Positions 1 through 8,952 of a stretch of 28,110 bases of DNA are shown piece by piece. The DNA is taken from assembly GCA_004335835.1 (NCBI GenBank), contig RWJK01000735.1:9944-38053 (forward strand). The letters are read 5' to 3'. Position 1 is the stretch's first letter. Every line of letters begins with the position of its first letter. The stretch is from Scenedesmus sp. ARA3 (Eukaryota > Chlorophyta > Chlorophyceae > Sphaeropleales > Scenedesmaceae). The translations under genes were made by a program, and so were the position numbers. The notes beneath the pieces are model-generated. The model was not told the DNA's origin and ran no database searches. It was given only the letters and a program-made list of their open reading frames with translations.

Positions 1-522
1 CCCCCCCCCCTTGACTTGACCTACTTGATCACACCCTTAACTTGACCTACTTGATGAACCAGATATGGAAAAGCTTGTATGAAGCTTCATAGCTTCATAC
101 GCAACTTCACACACTCACATCCACTGCTATCTCTAGATAGTAGCTGGTAGCCAGTCTTGTGTCGTGTCTTGCCGTGTCTTGACGAGTTGACGGGCCGCGA
201 CGCTGCTTAGCATACGGCTGGCGCAACTCGGAACTGTATTTTTAGTTTAAATTTCCTCTAACTGTGTGAAAAGCGTCGTACACCACATCCACTGGCCAGT
301 CTGTCCTGTCTTGACGAGTTGACGGACCGCGAAACCTACTTCAACATACGGTTGGCTCCGGTCTCCCGTGGTTAAAGACGCGCACCACTAAAGCGTCAAC
401 ACGCTTGTGTATGCTATTGCGCCCTTTTGCCAAGGTTGTGGTCACCCCAGGAGCTTTGGACAAAGCACTGAAGTAACCTGCCGTGATCAGCTGCTGCAAG
501 CCCTGCCCGCCAAGCATTCCCA
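1..522. repeat. Repeat-bearing leader region without a recognised gene
   Basis: The first ten bases are C, which may be a low-quality sequence end. A 19-base motif (TTGACTTGACCTACTTGAT) at 11-29 recurs with one change at 37-55. A longer direct repeat of about 50 bases lies at 173-221 and again at 306-356; both copies contain TCTTGACGAGTTGACGG followed by a CATACGG-T-TGGC block. No open frame here looks coding. The stretch directly precedes the start codon proposed at 523, so it may hold that gene's promoter, but no TATA box was identified. Confidence 0.5.
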
Positions 523-1728
523 ATGGCTGATAAGGTCAACGATAATGTCCACGGTGAGAAGCCTGCCGCTGAGGCTGGCGTTGGTGAGATGAGATGCTGC
601 ACTTGCATACAGCGCTTGCGTGCAATGATGCGCGTGCATGCATGTAAGCCTATCCTCAACAGTTATTTCTTGTTGAATGGCTCATAATAAGCGGGCACAC
701 GTCGCTCCAAGTGCCACGCCCTGGAACGAGCAGGGTGATGGCACTCGATTCATGGTGCGCAGCTCGCTGCTAGCAAACACTTGACCATCTGACTTCCTTG
801 TTCCACACGTGAATTCACCCGTGGTGCAGGTGGCGTCAAGGTGGCAGGTAGGCGTTCGTGGTGACAGCTCAGCTGTACAGGTCAGCAGGTGCCGATAGAA
901 AGTTCCTGCTGGGATCTTGCGCAGGATGTGAGGCCGGCTAGCGAACCAAATGGTGCCTGGGTAGGCAGCTGCATATGCGAATGTTAATCTGCATATCTCG
1001 GCAGTGCAGCAGTTTTTGAGGTGCGGCAGCAGGCCATGCCGTATCTGCTTCAGCAGTGTTGAACAGCCACAGCGTCAGTCTGCAGCTGGTGACGGCGTGA
1101 CTTTTGATACCGGCATGACATTCCACCAGGAGATGCCATGCTTTGCGCATGCAGCGCTCAACTTGATGTACAAGCGCCACTGACACAGGCACTGCTCTCT
1201 GCTTGCCGCCCACCATATGCCGCATCAACTGGCACCACATGTGTACACTGGGCAGGCCATGAGGTCAAGGAGGGCGTGAAAGCACCCACAGGTGAGCAGC
1301 ACATGCCTAAACGAGCTAGCATTGACCAAAGTAGGGCTGCAGGCTCTTACACAGCCAAATCTGCATTGCACAGCCTGGTGCCCAATTGCAAGATGCTACC
1401 TCTAGATCTGATGCATGTGACGTGATGCGGAGATGAGACTGCACAATGCTGACCGCATATGCACAGGCGCTAGACTTGGTACAGCAATCTGCTCAAGGTG
1501 CGCTGTCACAAGGTTTGCACCCGCAACTCGCATTCAACGCTGTTGTTGTTGGCACTTGCTGTTGCAGCGGCAGAAGCTGTGCAGGTGGACCCAGCCCTTG
1601 CATATGCCCTCGCCAAGGAAGATGCGGGCACGATTGGCTACCAGGGTGGCTATCACGCCAAGGAGGGCGATGTGGAGGCGGCAGCAGAGGCTGCCTCAAT
1701 TCCTTCGGATTTGAATGAGCCGTGCTAG
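523..1728 (+). CDS. Small hydrophilic Ala/Glu-rich protein, four-exon model
   Basis: The family is not recognised. Proposed exons are 523-583, 830-847, 1256-1291 and 1568-1728, giving about 91 residues. The start has a good context (CCCAATGG). Exon 1 encodes MADKVNDNVHGEKPAAEAGV and ends at GTTG|GTGAGA. The 18-nt exon 2 lies between GTGCAG and GTAGGC, the 36-nt exon 3 between GGCAG and GTGAGC, and the last exon follows the acceptor CTTGCTGTTGCAG and ends at TAG. All three introns are phase 1 and the joined frame stays open, which is the main support. The product is charged and Ala/Glu-rich, with a GVK motif in exon 2 and again in exon 3, and ends in ...PSDLNEPC. It has no clear signal peptide or membrane segment. 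A further exon near 1438-1495 is possible but has a poor acceptor. Short exons make this model uncertain. Confidence 0.45.
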
Positions 1729-2164
1729 AGGCAGCCTGCAGCAATAGATGCTACAGTGCTGCTGGCAGATAACATCACACTCTGGGGCTTGCGGGCAGCT
1801 TGCGTGCAGCTGCCTAATTTATGTACAGAAGCACACACAGCTTGCCCTCGTGGATGATGGGCGTTTGTTGCGATCATGCTGGTGGGCCTGCATTATTAGG
1901 GCAGAGGCAAGGCCTGGGATGTGATGGTTGGACACGTGGGCACCAGAAGCACATGTTTTTGGTGCTGCAACCTATTGACCAGGTGTTAGTGGTAGCGTAT
2001 GCCGCATGAACACACCATGTAACCCCTCTATCGATCATGTTTGGGTGCCTGCTGCTTGTGGACTGCACGCCTTGCATACTTGGCATTTGGTCAATGGCAT
2101 TTCCTGCCAAGTTGACAAGTGATGATGCGTGCACTGCATGGAGGTTCTCACAGGGCGCTGATCA
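1729..2164. other. Intergenic; possible polyadenylation signal
   Basis: No convincing coding frame was seen on either strand. TGTAA at 2018-2022, about 290 bases after the stop at 1728, matches the polyadenylation signal usual in chlorophycean green algae and could end the upstream gene. Overlapping frames here show no splice-consistent structure or recognisable domain. Confidence 0.3.
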
Positions 2165-5035
2165 CCTGTACAAATCAAAGCTTCCCGTCAACAGGCATGT
2201 TGCGGAGCCGTCACACATGCCGGCAGCACATAAGTTGCTCAGCATCGCATGCTGCCTTGTGGCAGGTACAAGTAGGGAGCTCAGCAGACCGCAGCACACC
2301 AGCTGGCCACATGCCACCAACAACACACAGCGCTGCATGACCGACACGTTTTGTCAATACAGAGATGCTGCTGAAATGCTGCAACCTGCATCTGCCAGCG
2401 CCCACCAGCCTCTGCCGCGCACGTGTGTATAAACATGTTGCGGAGTTTGTTGCAAACCAGCGCTGTGCTGCCACTAGCGTGCTTCAGCTGCCGCTGAGCC
2501 ATATGTAACCAGCTGGCAGATGCAGGTTGCTGCAGCATGCTGGCCAAGTGTCGCTAGTAGTGACTCACTGCAGCATCATGACGGTGCCATACAACAAACA
2601 AAATGTTGGACACCGATGCACAATCACAGCGCTTTTTTAGGGCGGTCTCAAGGCAAGCAAGACTGCAAGGAGCACGCACACAGCCACAAACATGTGGCTA
2701 GGCACGCATAGGATACAACACAGGACACATCAGCCCCAAGGCTGCTCCTGTCACCAACGCACGCATAGCACGCGCCCATGCCTGGGCAGCAGCGGCAACG
2801 TGCAGCTCGCCGCGGGCAGCAAGGCGTGCAGCTTCAGATCAGGCCATGGGCATGAACATGAGGGCGCCCTGCCGAGCAACGTGATGTGGCGGCACACCCA
2901 CCCTCGCATCTCACAGCTTGCCGCCGCCGGCCAGCACAGCAGCAGCTGCATCACAGTGAGGCCTGCTGCCGCTTCATTGATGCCCAGCTGCCAGGCTGAG
3001 CCCACACTCCAGCGAGGTGCAGCTTGCAGGAGTGCAGATGCTGCTGCTGGTGGCGATGTGTCAAACCAACCATAGCTGCCACTGAGTGCTGTGGCTGCTG
3101 CTGGGCCAAAAATACCCAGCACGCTGGCCAAGCGCCACTGCTGTGTCAAGACAAATCCATGCGACAAACCAAGTTCTAATTGCAAATGCACAACTTGGAC
3201 GCTGCAACACGTAGAATTTGCGCAAGCGTGACTGCAACATACACACAACGACAGGCGCGCGGCTTGATGAACATGCAGCAACCCACAGCTGTGTATGCAA
3301 CGCACACATGCATTGATAGCCCTCCCCCAACACCGCAGTGCCCAACCGCGCTGTGCATGCACTCGTAGATGAGCAGTACGGACCGCCCTCCTGGCTCTGG
3401 TGATGCACCTCAGCAGGCGCGTCTTTCCCGTTCTGCGATCAGCGCTGTGCAGGTCGGAGTGGTGCAGGCATCTTGTGCCGACATGCTGACAGCGCAGTTG
3501 CTCGTCAGCACGGCAGCAGGTGGCGTGTCCCGATCAACACCTGCTGCGACTTCCTGTGCCATCAGATCCCCGGCTGCAGCCAGGGCTCTAGCGTGCTGCT
3601 TGCACGAGTACTGCTGCTGCTGCTGGTGTGACGCTGCGTGACGCCCGCTTGCCCGCCGCTGCTGCTGGGGCATGAGGTCGTGCACTGCGCTGGGCTCCAC
3701 CAGCAGCACTGTTGGCAAAGGTGATGCGGCATAGCGACTGTGCGGGGCGGTCCTGCACGCATGCACAACAATATTGGGGCGGCTGCAACAGGCCTACTTA
3801 ACAGCCCCGACTGCGCACCAGCTAGCCGGCATTGCAGGGACCATCATATGTAGCAGGCACTGCTGCTGAGGCCTGGAGTGGCTACAGCAGCTGCCGCCTC
3901 TGGTCTGCTGCTTTAGACAGGACAATGCTGCCCTGATATGCAGGTTATGCTGTAAACCCTAGTGACCAACACACGCCATGAAAGCCATGCCATCCTGAAG
4001 GGCAGCGGCGAGCAGGCTCTCACCTGTTGGTGGCCATGGGCATGAGCAGCTCGTTGGCGCTTGCAGCAACATTGGCGGCAGCAGCAGCAGCAGCAGCGGC
4101 AGCAACCAGCAGCCCCAGCAGCAACAGCAGCAGCAGCAGCAGCAACCAGCAGCAGCTGTGCAGAGCTGTGCTGCTGCTAGCAGCAGCAACCAGCAGCGGC
4201 GGCACCAGCAGCGGCTTCTGCTGCAGCATCACCAGCAGGTGACAGCAGCACTGCCCAGGTGCGGCTTGCATAGCATAGCTGCTAACAGGTGCATCTACTG
4301 ATAACATGCACGAGCATGCATGAGGCTGTGCTTGGCTGCTGCATGCAAAGGCCACTGATGAAGCACTGCTAGCAGGGGCGCAGGTGGCAGGCCACGCTGC
4401 TACCCAATCCTGCCAGTTGCAGCAGCGACTGCACACACCCGAATAAACTTACCCGAGCATTGATGCACGGCAACCAGCCGCCCTACAGCTCGCATGACAT
4501 GGCACGGCAGCTGCGGCAGCTACTGCATGTGCGCGCCATGCAGATGGCGCCATGCCGCTCTGCCAGCTGCGAAGCCCCTACTGCTTCACTAACACTCTGT
4601 ATAGGGATGGTAAGGGTGTTGAGTGGTGGTGAAACAAGCGGGAGAGCGTGACAGAAGCAGAGCAAGAGAGCTGTCTCTCCGCCCTGGTGGCTTGTCGCAA
4701 CGGCGCAGGGAATAGCGCACCATTCCCTGTATTTTTTTGCTCCGCATACTTTATTCTGAAGAGCAATTAAGACGCCATTGCTAGCGGCAGCAGCACCATG
4801 CAAGAGACGAAGCATAAGGCGCAGCACGAGACAGGCAACGATTGTGTAAATGGGTGTGGGCTTCGTGACATGTGTTCTGGTCACCAATGATGCGCTGCCA
4901 CTGTCTTGTTGTGGTTGCTGCTAGGCCATATGTACCTGGCCAGCATGCTCAAGTGACGAAGTGTCACTTGTCATGACAGGTGACAATGCCGCTGACAGTT
5001 GGTTACGATCACATATGCTAGGCGCTGTGAACCAC
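2165..5035. repeat. Segmental duplication, copy 1
   Basis: This stretch is collinear with 11889-14750. Matching landmarks include ACCTGTACAAA near 2164 and 11889, CACAGCCACAAACA-GTGGCT near 2680 and 12322, CCCATGCCTGG-CAGCAGCGGC near 2776 and 12400, the CTCACCTGTTGGTGGCCAT block near 4019 and 13550, and a 50-base identical run at 4644-4693 and 14187-14236. Most of the rest is clearly diverged, with indels. Minus-strand frames around 4483-4800 match between copies at the protein level, but copy 1 has a one-base shift relative to copy 2 near 4500, so an intact gene is not supported. A CAG-rich tract lies at 4077-4157. Copy 1 lacks the insertion and the amplified 30-bp repeat found in copy 2. 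Confidence 0.8.
4077..4157. repeat. Interrupted CAG triplet tract in duplication copy 1
   Basis: CAG units with GGC, CAA and CCC interruptions. The corresponding place in copy 2 (13611-13700) is also CAG-rich but has a different pattern of interruptions, so the tract was present before duplication and has changed since. Confidence 0.8.
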
Positions 5036-5640
5036 GAACGCCAGCCATGCAGCAGCGCAGAAATCTGAATCACATCAGATGCGGTGTAACCGTATGAAGA
5101 AATCTCCTACCCCCCTTGATAACTAGAGGTAGAGGAGGGGGTGACATGTCACGATTGAGACTGGGACCCCAAACATGGGCGCTGCTGAAACGGCATGTCA
5201 TGCACATGCGCAGCCAGGCTAGCCAGGCAGCGCTGCTGCGGGCTGCGTAACCAAAGACATTCCAAGGTATCTGAAACTGGTGGTGCTGTCAGTGATGCCA
5301 GCATGATTAAAAATCCTGCAGCATACCGGTAGCCTAGTAGAGCTCGTCCCATGCCTGAAACAGAATTAAACGCGTGTGCTGCGGAGCAGCGTAAACAATT
5401 CATAGCACCAGCCACACCATACCCCGTGAACATACGGCAGCCATATGCATACCAGCCAGCCAGCCAGCTTGTGTGCTCTTTCAAAGACCTGCTCCTGCCG
5501 CTGCTGGTGGTGGCTGACCCAGTACGTAAGTACGCATCACACATCATCAATATTCAGACACGTCCAGATGCAGTCCCTTTGCCGACACATATGCACACAC
5601 AAACACGCAATGGAGATGACAAAAAGCAGTCAGGACAGCC
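5036..5640. other. Intergenic, no supported gene
   Basis: Both strands have medium-length open frames, but none shows a recognisable domain, good splice context or sequence resembling a known protein. A pyrimidine/purine-asymmetric element (CTCCTACCCCCC at 5104-5115 followed by AGAGGAGGGGGT) gives an imperfect inverted repeat. Confidence 0.3.
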
Positions 5641-6545
5641 ACACAGCAGGCACAGCAGCTTTTGCAGCATTGCAGCTGAACCTGCCATTTCATGTGCGCC
5701 CAAGCTCATCTCGTGTCTGCCCTGCAAGGGAGTGCAGCTTGCAAGAATGCTGCAAGTTGCTGCCGCTGCTGCTGCCGCTGCTGCTGGTGGTGGTGACTAC
5801 AGCTGGCCTAAACGAAGATACCCCAGTCAGATGATGAACGCAGTACTGCTGTGAATTTGCTGCTTCTATGGCCCACTACATGCCCTGAACACTCACTTCA
5901 ATCAGATGTTGACCACAATGCCGCTGTACTGCTGCTGCTGCCATGCCACCTACTACATGCCACACACAAGTACTACAAAAAGTTGATGACACACTGCTGC
6001 TGATATACTGCAGCTGCCATGGCACCCAGTACATGCGCAAAACAAGTCCTTGATCAGTTGATGATGACGTCAATGCGGCTGTGATATTGCTGCTTTCATG
6101 CCACCTACGACAGGCCCAAACAAGTGCTCCCATCAGATGAAAACCATGTTGCAACGATGGATCTGCTGCTGCCGTGCCATCCACCACTTGCTTCCCACCA
6201 GCACTCCAATGGGGTGATGACCAAAATGCTGTGGTGCTGTTGCTGCCATGCCATCCTCTACCCGCCCCAAGCTGAGCTAAGGCTCGCAGCTGCTGTACAC
6301 GCAGTGCACAGCAGGGCGTCACGCCCAGCACCTTGACCTCACAGCAAGAGCCCACACACGCCTCCCGCAGCTGGCTGCTGTGAGCCGGCGCCTGCTGCCA
6401 CACAGCAGGCGCAGCAGCTTCTGCAGCATTGCAGCAGAACCTGCCACTTCATGTGCGCCCAAGCTCATCTCGTGTCTGCCCTGCAGGGGAGTGCAGCTTG
6501 CAGGAATGCTGCGCAGCTGCTGCCGCTGCTGCTGCTCTTCCTGCT
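5641..6545. repeat. Tandem array of ~76-bp units between two direct repeats
   Basis: A block at 5641-5775 recurs at about 6401-6535 with few changes; both contain TCATGTGCGCCCAAGCTCAT and GAGTGCAGCTTGCA. Between them, from about 5795 to 6270, lie roughly six to seven degenerate units. The shared phrase (GCCACCTACTACATGCC and variants) begins at 5871, 5945, 6021, 6100, 6176 and 6250, giving periods of 74-79 bases. Each unit also carries a CAGATGATGACCACAATG-like phrase and a GCTGCTGCTGCCATGCC phrase. A 175-residue minus-strand frame spans the array, but the unit length is not a constant multiple of three, so translation is doubtful. The array lies just downstream of the minus-strand gene ending at 6584. 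Confidence 0.75.
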
Positions 6546-6583
6546 GCCGCTGTTCCTACTGCTGCTGCTGCTACTGCTGCTGA

Positions 6584-8122
6584 CTACATCCGGGCCATGC
6601 CGTCCGTCAACCCTGTGCGCTGCGCCTTCCGCTGCTTTGCAGGAGCAACAGGCAGCTGTGCGCACTGCAGGCTGGGCATCACGCCCCAGTCGGCCTCCAG
6701 GCCACCCGGCAGCCACTGCCGGCACTTGTAGATGGCCACTGCCACCACGGCATGCAGCAGCTGCCCCATGCGCTCCGTCAGGTCACGCATGGTGATGTCG
6801 TCCTGCTGCTGCTTTGCCTTGATGCTGGCGGCCTGCGCGCCCTTACAGTACAGACACAGGTCCAGGTGTGCCAGCACATCGCAGCCCGTGAGGTCGACGG
6901 CGCCATCGCGTGCCGCCGCCTTCAGCAGCTGCTGCGTTGTGCGGTCGCCTGTGCTGCTCAGGATGGCAGCGCTGCGGCTCACCCACAGGTCTGGCTCCCA
7001 GGCATGGCGGGGACAGGGCACCGGTGGCAGCAGCAGCACCGTCAGCCCCATCACCACTGCTACATCCATAGCGCGGCTCCACAGCGTGGCTGTCGTTAGC
7101 CCCCTGTCATACGCGCAGAGCGCCTTGGCCAGTGCATTGGCCTGCAGCTGCGTGTCGTTCAGGTGCGCGGTTTCAAAGATGCCCAAGATGGCCCAGATGC
7201 CATCAGCGCGCAGCCCGCCTTGCTGGTACTGCAGCACAGCAGCTAGCAGCGTTGCTGCGTGCTGCTCCTCTGGCGTCAGCTTAATGTCCTGACCCAGCCG
7301 CAGCTTGATTTTGTTGTCGCAGTAACCAAAGTTGTACTTGAAGCTGCACTTGTCGATGTTCTCATACAGGCAGTGCCCACACATAGGTGTCAGCGTGGGC
7401 ACCACAGACACTGCTGCTGGCACTGCCAGCTCCTGCAGGCCTGCTGCTGCCGCTGCTGGTGCTGGCTCTGCAGCTGCCGCAGGCTCTGCTGCTGCGCCTG
7501 GCTCCGCAGCTGCTATCTGCTGTGCTGGCGCCTCTGGCTCTGCTGCTGGTGCTGGATCTGCAGCTGCTGCTGGGGCTGCTGCTGGTGCTGGCTCTGCAGC
7601 CGCCAGAGGCTCTGCCGCCATGGGCTCTACTGGTGCCTCTGGCTCTGCAGCTGCCATGGGCTGCCCTTGCGCAATGCCGCCTGCATCGCCGTCAGCTGCT
7701 GCCTGCTGCATGGTGTGAGCTGGGCCAACAGCTCCCGCTGCAGCTGCTGCATGCTGCTCTGCAAGCGCCTCTGCAGCACAGCCCTGCACGGCGGCCGCAG
7801 GGTGCGATGCCGCAGCAGCTGCTGCCTGGCCGCTTGCAGGAGCCCGCCCGCTGGCCTGGGCAGAAGCAACTGCATGCGCTTTAGTCTTGAGGTGCTTCAC
7901 CTGGCGCGCCTGGTGGCGTGCTTCTGCAGCTGGGTTGAGCTGCTGCTGGCTGCCGCCAGCCTCCAGCTTGCTGTCAAAGTTGCCTGCGGCTGTTGCACCA
8001 TGGTGGTTGTCTCTTGGGGAGGGCCCTGGGGTTGCCTGAGGCGTGGCGCTCTGAGAGAGGGACTTGGAAGCCTGGCGCTTGTTTGACAAGTCCTCCCTGC
8101 AAGCAGGCAAACACGGCAGCAT
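6584..8122 (-). CDS. Ala/Pro-rich protein with Cys-rich motif, function unknown
   Basis: This is the longest uninterrupted frame in the window (512 residues from the ATG at 8122). I do not recognise the family. Residues 1-95 are polar and basic. About 95-235 is low complexity, with Ala-rich stretches and repeated A-A-E-P / E-A-P-A units. The last 270 residues have normal composition and look like a folded domain. It opens with a Cys motif near residue 246 (C-x2-C-x7-C-x8-C) that could bind a metal, followed by helix-like Leu/Ala segments, a hydrophobic stretch near VVMGLTVLLLPPVPC, and a second C-x2-C (LCLYCKGA). The ATG at 8122 may be intronic: a strong acceptor (GCCTGCTTGCAG) ends at 8097, and a donor GTAAGT at 8455 would join to create an ATG across the junction. 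Fragments of this gene's 3' part occur elsewhere in the window. Confidence 0.6.
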   Translation of the reverse strand: MLPCLPACREDLSNKRQASKSLSQSATPQATPGPSPRDNHHGATAAGNFDSKLEAGGSQQQLNPAAEARHQARQVKHLKTKAHAVASAQASGRAPASGQAAAAAASHPAAAVQGCAAEALAEQHAAAAAGAVGPAHTMQQAAADGDAGGIAQGQPMAAAEPEAPVEPMAAEPLAAAEPAPAAAPAAAADPAPAAEPEAPAQQIAAAEPGAAAEPAAAAEPAPAAAAAGLQELAVPAAVSVVPTLTPMCGHCLYENIDKCSFKYNFGYCDNKIKLRLGQDIKLTPEEQHAATLLAAVLQYQQGGLRADGIWAILGIFETAHLNDTQLQANALAKALCAYDRGLTTATLWSRAMDVAVVMGLTVLLLPPVPCPRHAWEPDLWVSRSAAILSSTGDRTTQQLLKAAARDGAVDLTGCDVLAHLDLCLYCKGAQAASIKAKQQQDDITMRDLTERMGQLLHAVVAVAIYKCRQWLPGGLEADWGVMPSLQCAQLPVAPAKQRKAQRTGLTDGMARM

Positions 8123-8456
8123 GCTTCAGGGATGATGCATGGCACGATTGCTTGGGGTGAATGTGGCGGTGCGCTGGCTGGGTTGGCTGACCCCTTAGGG
8201 CTTTGGCCCTGCAGTCAACAACACCGTTGACTGCATCTCAAAATGAGCTGAGCAACTTGTCAGCAGCCAGCAGCCCTGTTGGGGCTGCTGTGTAACCCAC
8301 CGTGTCCTTGGGCACAACTGACAGCTGACCAACTGAAGCTACAAGCTACAGCCTGGGCAGTACAACAGCGCCTGGTGCTGCTGTGCCTTGGTGCTGGAGG
8401 CAACGCCGACGTGTCACCACTAGGTTATATGTAGCCAGCCCCGCTTTAAACTTACA

Positions 8457-8952
8457 TTTGTCCCTTGTATGAGTCTCTGGAAGCAATGACGTGCAGAGCC
8501 ACTCTCACACTGCCATCAACGGGAAGTCAAATTCTTGCGACGCCTGCACGGCAAAGAGAACGCTGGAAGTTAAAAGCTTTCCAGACAAGTCCAAGCAGGC
8601 CAATTGTTTTTGAACTTGCTGGTCCTGAATGCTTTCAGGCAGGTCGACTTGGTCGCTCCTGGTTTGTGATGCACGCCGACTGAGAAGTGCAACGCTACGC
8701 AACGGGCACACGTATTCAACCTTTGACGCACAAAAGTTTAGCCACACAGCAAACTCGGCAATTCAGTCGCACCGCAACTCCCACCTCAACCCTAACTGAG
8801 CGCCAAAGGTAACACGCATGGCCGAGTATCCGTACAAGCAATATGCAGCAGACCATAATGAAACATGTCCCCGTCGCTAAAGACTACCTGCTACTTGGGC
8901 TGGATCTGCCTGGGCACTGCCTGAGCATGGATCTGCCACTGTGGCAAGGGCA
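8457..8952. other. Spacer between two minus-strand genes
   Basis: This lies between the stop of the 8953-10760 gene and the proposed 5' leader exon of the 6584-8122 gene. An 80-residue minus-strand frame at 8505-8747 has ordinary composition and a splice-acceptor-like TTCTCTTTGCCGTGCAG, but no consistent exon joining could be built. It may be 5' untranslated or promoter sequence, or a short unrecognised exon. Confidence 0.3.

Noticed and set aside
1..60. C-rich window start as a possible telomere
   Set aside because: The run is a C homopolymer and not CCCTAAA-type repeats of green-algal telomeres; a contig-end artefact is likelier.
5876..6403. 175-residue minus-strand frame across the 76-bp array
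   Set aside because: The array unit is not a constant multiple of three, so successive units are read in different frames, and no splice or start evidence was found.
7259..8086. 275-residue plus-strand frame rich in Cys, Trp and Leu
   Set aside because: It is the complement of the Ala/Pro-rich part of the minus-strand gene; its composition is what antisense GC-rich triplets give.
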